15,829 nucleotides of DNA from assembly GCA_016649625.1 (NCBI GenBank), contig JAENXI010000005.1, positions 1 through 15,829 on the forward strand, written 5' to 3'. Below, piece after piece: positions 13,843-15,829 of the stretch. How positions within the stretch are numbered: the stretch's first letter is position 1; the number at the start of each line of letters is the position of its first letter. Position numbers and translations under genes: made by a program. This DNA is from Candidatus Bathyarchaeota archaeon. GTDB lineage: Archaea; Thermoproteota; Bathyarchaeia; Bathyarchaeales; Bathycorpusculaceae. The notes beneath the pieces are model-generated. The model saw nothing but the letters and a program-made list of their open reading frames with translations, searched no databases and had not been told where the DNA came from.

Positions 13843-15327
13843 ATTTCGATTAAAGGAACAAAGTTCTCAGAGACTTTAGACCCTAAAGATTGGGAAAAAA
13901 CGCGCCAGTTAGCACATAAAATGGTTGACGACATCCTAGACTATTTAAAGGATATTAGATCACGTCCAGTCTGGCAAGATACACCTATTAGCATAAAAGA
14001 GCATTTTAATTCTTCTCTTCCTTTGGAAGGACAATCACTAGAGCTGGTTTATTCTGAATTTCTGGAGAGGATTCTTCCCTACCCGATGGGTAACATTCAT
14101 CCTCGTTTTTGGGGGTGGGCTCTAGGTACAGGAACTATTACAGGAGCTTTAGCCGATTTTTTAGCTAGTTCAATGAACTCCAATATAGGCGGCGGAAATC
14201 ATGGAGCAGTACTTGTTGAAAGACAAGTTATAAATTGGATAAAAGAAATGGTTAGTTTTCCCTCTTCAGCCAGTGGTTTATTGACTAGTGGGTGTTCGGC
14301 TGCAAACTTAATTGGATTGCTTGTTGCTAGAAATGTAAAAACAGATTTTAATGTTCGAAATAAAGGTCTTCAAAATATTTCATCCCCCTTAATTGTCTAT
14401 GCCTCTGTAGAAATTCACAGTTCGATTCAAAAAGCTATAGAGATAATGGGTTTGGGAAGTAATCAACTTCATCTAATACCAGTTAATGATGATTTCCAGA
14501 TAGATTTGGATCTATTGAAAAATACAATTATAGAAGATAGGAAAAAGGGCTATCAACCTTTTTGCATTGTTGGAGGGGCTGGTACGATCAATACTGGTAG
14601 TTTTGATGATCTAAATGCTCTAGGGACAATTTGTAAGAAGGAGAATCTCTGGTTTCATATCGACGGAGCTTTTGGAGTTTGGGCAGCTTTAGTCCCTAGT
14701 GAAAAAAAGAAAATTTTGGGATTGCTCCAAGCTGACTCTTTAGCTTTAGACTTGCATAAATGGATGTATATGCCTTACGAGATAGGATGCGTTATAATAC
14801 GTCATGAAACAGATCACCTCCAAACCTTTAGCATAATGCCCGAATATCTATCTCACAAGAAAAGTGACGGGGGGCTTATTGGAGGCGAGTTGTCCTGGTA
14901 TAGCGATTACGGTTTTCAACTGTCACGAGGATTTCGTGCCCTTAAGGCTTGGATGTCAATAAAAGAACATGGTATTAAAAAATATGGTCGTTTGATCCAA
15001 CAGAATATCGATCAAGCTAAATATTTAGCAGAACTAGTTAAAACTCATTCCAATTTGGAATTATCTGCTCCAGTTTTTTTAAATATTGTATGTTTTCGTT
15101 ATGTAAATCAAGAACTTTCTGCTGAAAATTTAAATGAATTAAACAGGAAAATTGTTATTGAACTCCAAGAAAAGGGGATTGCAGTTTTATCTTGGACAAC
15201 TCTGGTAGATCAATCTGTTATGCGAGTTGCAATATTTAATCATCGAAGTAATGAAAAAGATTTTGATTTTCTAGTATCCAAAATTATGGAAATCGGAGCT
15301 AGACTTTCAGATAAACTGAAATTTTGA
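13843..15327 (+). CDS. Group II PLP-dependent decarboxylase (aromatic-amino-acid/glutamate decarboxylase family)
   Basis: A 494-residue PLP enzyme if read from ATT 13843, or 468 from ATG 13921. Numbering from the ATG: HPRFWGW (60-66), SGCSAANL (123-130), the PLP-stacking H166 (VEIHSS), D248 (FHIDGAFG) and the Schiff-base lysine K280 (DLHKWMYMPYE). The codons before the ATG encode LDPKDWEKTRQLAHK, which continues directly into MVDDILDYL. This is the conserved N-terminal segment of aromatic-L-amino-acid decarboxylases, so the protein must start upstream. A GGTGA site is well placed for ATT 13843 (giving M-S-I-K-G-T). The substrate could be Trp, Tyr, Phe, Glu or another amino acid; it is not decidable here. 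The cofactor site is complete. The reading frame is intact throughout. Confidence 0.85.
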   Translation: MSIKGTKFSETLDPKDWEKTRQLAHKMVDDILDYLKDIRSRPVWQDTPISIKEHFNSSLPLEGQSLELVYSEFLERILPYPMGNIHPRFWGWALGTGTITGALADFLASSMNSNIGGGNHGAVLVERQVINWIKEMVSFPSSASGLLTSGCSAANLIGLLVARNVKTDFNVRNKGLQNISSPLIVYASVEIHSSIQKAIEIMGLGSNQLHLIPVNDDFQIDLDLLKNTIIEDRKKGYQPFCIVGGAGTINTGSFDDLNALGTICKKENLWFHIDGAFGVWAALVPSEKKKILGLLQADSLALDLHKWMYMPYEIGCVIIRHETDHLQTFSIMPEYLSHKKSDGGLIGGELSWYSDYGFQLSRGFRALKAWMSIKEHGIKKYGRLIQQNIDQAKYLAELVKTHSNLELSAPVFLNIVCFRYVNQELSAENLNELNRKIVIELQEKGIAVLSWTTLVDQSVMRVAIFNHRSNEKDFDFLVSKIMEIGARLSDKLKF

Positions 15328-15630
15328 ATTTTGTAATATGGTACATTTGTGGTTTGTATGCTCGCCGGTTTTCTCGATAATCGTGATTAACAATTAGCAG
15401 ATATGATTGAACATCCTACTTGGTTTACTGTAAACATTAACAAAAAATATTGTTTCAACTGTTAATTTAGTAAATTTTTTATTTGGGGACCATTTAACAT
15501 TTTTTCAATTTTTGTATGGAATTCCTTTTGAACCTTTATTATCGAATTGGATTATGGTCCAAGTGAGTTTCGTTATATGAAATATTCCTGATTCGCAATT
15601 TCTCTTATATGCTATTTTGACTAAATTATA
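15328..15630. other. Non-coding stretch of about 300 bases
   Basis: No open frame longer than about 20 codons with a ribosome site, no tRNA-like cloverleaf and no repeat was seen here. It is AT-rich with a few GC-richer spots near 15360-15370. A TATA-like CTTATATG at 15604-15611 is 20 bases before TTG 15631 and may serve the next gene. Confidence 0.4.
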
Positions 15631-15829
15631 TTGAAGATAGAGGAGGAAGGGAGAATCTTCAATAAAGATTTAATTAGATTTCTTAATCGGAAAAAAAAGT
15701 TGTTAGAGATTCGAGAAGATACTGTTGAAAAGGTAATACATCATGACAAGCTAAATAGTGCAGAATTTTGGAAAGTTTTCGATTTATTACAGCAAGAGGG
15801 TCCAAAAGTAAAATACTCTAATCCCGATG
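15631..15829 (+). CDS. N-terminal part of an unrecognised protein (runs off the window)
   Basis: An open frame runs to the right edge. From the TTG at 15631 it encodes 66 residues, mostly charged and helical: a basic stretch around NRKKKLLEI, then a Glu/Asp-rich helix and a GPKVKYSNPD segment at the edge. A very purine-rich site (AGGAGGAAGGGAG, 15641-15653) lies inside this frame. If that is the Shine-Dalgarno, the start would be ATC 15655, a non-standard codon, giving MFNKDLIRFL. If instead TATA-like 15604-15611 drives a leaderless message, TTG 15631 fits. No family is recognised from this fragment. Confidence 0.55.
   Translation, partial: MKIEEEGRIFNKDLIRFLNRKKKLLEIREDTVEKVIHHDKLNSAEFWKVFDLLQQEGPKVKYSNPD

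Noticed and set aside
15631..15829. Right-edge fragment as the N-terminus of a UbiD-type decarboxylase
   Set aside because: Only a faint likeness (a basic helix followed by LLEI and a later GPxxxYSN); too short and divergent to name.
1..15829. CRISPR arrays, tRNA or rRNA genes, insertion sequences
   Set aside because: No regularly spaced repeats, no transposase-like frame and no convincing tRNA T-arm plus acceptor pairing were seen by eye on either strand.

Overview
This is AT-rich archaeal DNA. The evidence is an XPB helicase/Bax1 nuclease pair, GGTGA- and GGAGGT-type Shine-Dalgarno sites, frequent TTG starts, TATA-like boxes and several archaeal-type surface and redox proteins. The phylum cannot be fixed from the sequence alone. 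An Asgard or related mesophilic lineage is plausible, but that is a guess.

Layout. (1) 1-1633: the last codons of a probable XPB helicase gene, then Bax1, a DNA-repair pair. (2) 1742-2188: a bacterioferritin-like protein with all diiron ligands and the haem-ligand methionine. (3) 2316-4303: a tight operon of TusA-like sulfur carrier, IscS-like protein, IscU scaffold and a 51-residue cysteine-rich (YHS/TRASH-like) protein. A DsrE2-like protein follows at 4447-4866, probably on its own promoter. (4) 4996-7894: a membrane/surface module. It holds an anchored TIM-barrel-like 'DEPGG' protein split by a one-base frameshift, a four-helix DUF350-like membrane protein, and a secreted, C-terminally anchored transglutaminase-like protein. 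(5) 7989-10513: a P-loop kinase and a PHP phosphoesterase, convergent with an aminoglycoside-phosphotransferase-like kinase. (6) 10688-12586: a CDGSH-ferredoxin-CDGSH-glutamate synthase fusion. (7) 12747-12890 (minus): a 47-residue protein with a perfect Shine-Dalgarno. (8) 13110-13721: a metallo-beta-lactamase-fold hydrolase. (9) 13843-15327: a group II PLP decarboxylase that seems to start at a non-AUG (ATT) codon. (10) 15328-15829: a non-coding stretch and the start of an unrecognised gene.

Main point of interest. The IscS-like protein keeps its persulfide cysteine (C331) and most of the PLP pocket, but has Asn-Asp where the family has His-Lys. The lysine that binds PLP is therefore missing. 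It is co-transcribed with TusA and IscU and sits next to DsrE2. The cluster may build Fe-S clusters from sulfur relayed as protein persulfide, or by some other non-standard route, rather than by ordinary cysteine desulfuration. Ferritin (iron), the CDGSH-rich synthase and the MBL-fold hydrolase nearby give the window a loose iron-sulfur theme, but only the isc operon is linked by clear co-transcription signals.
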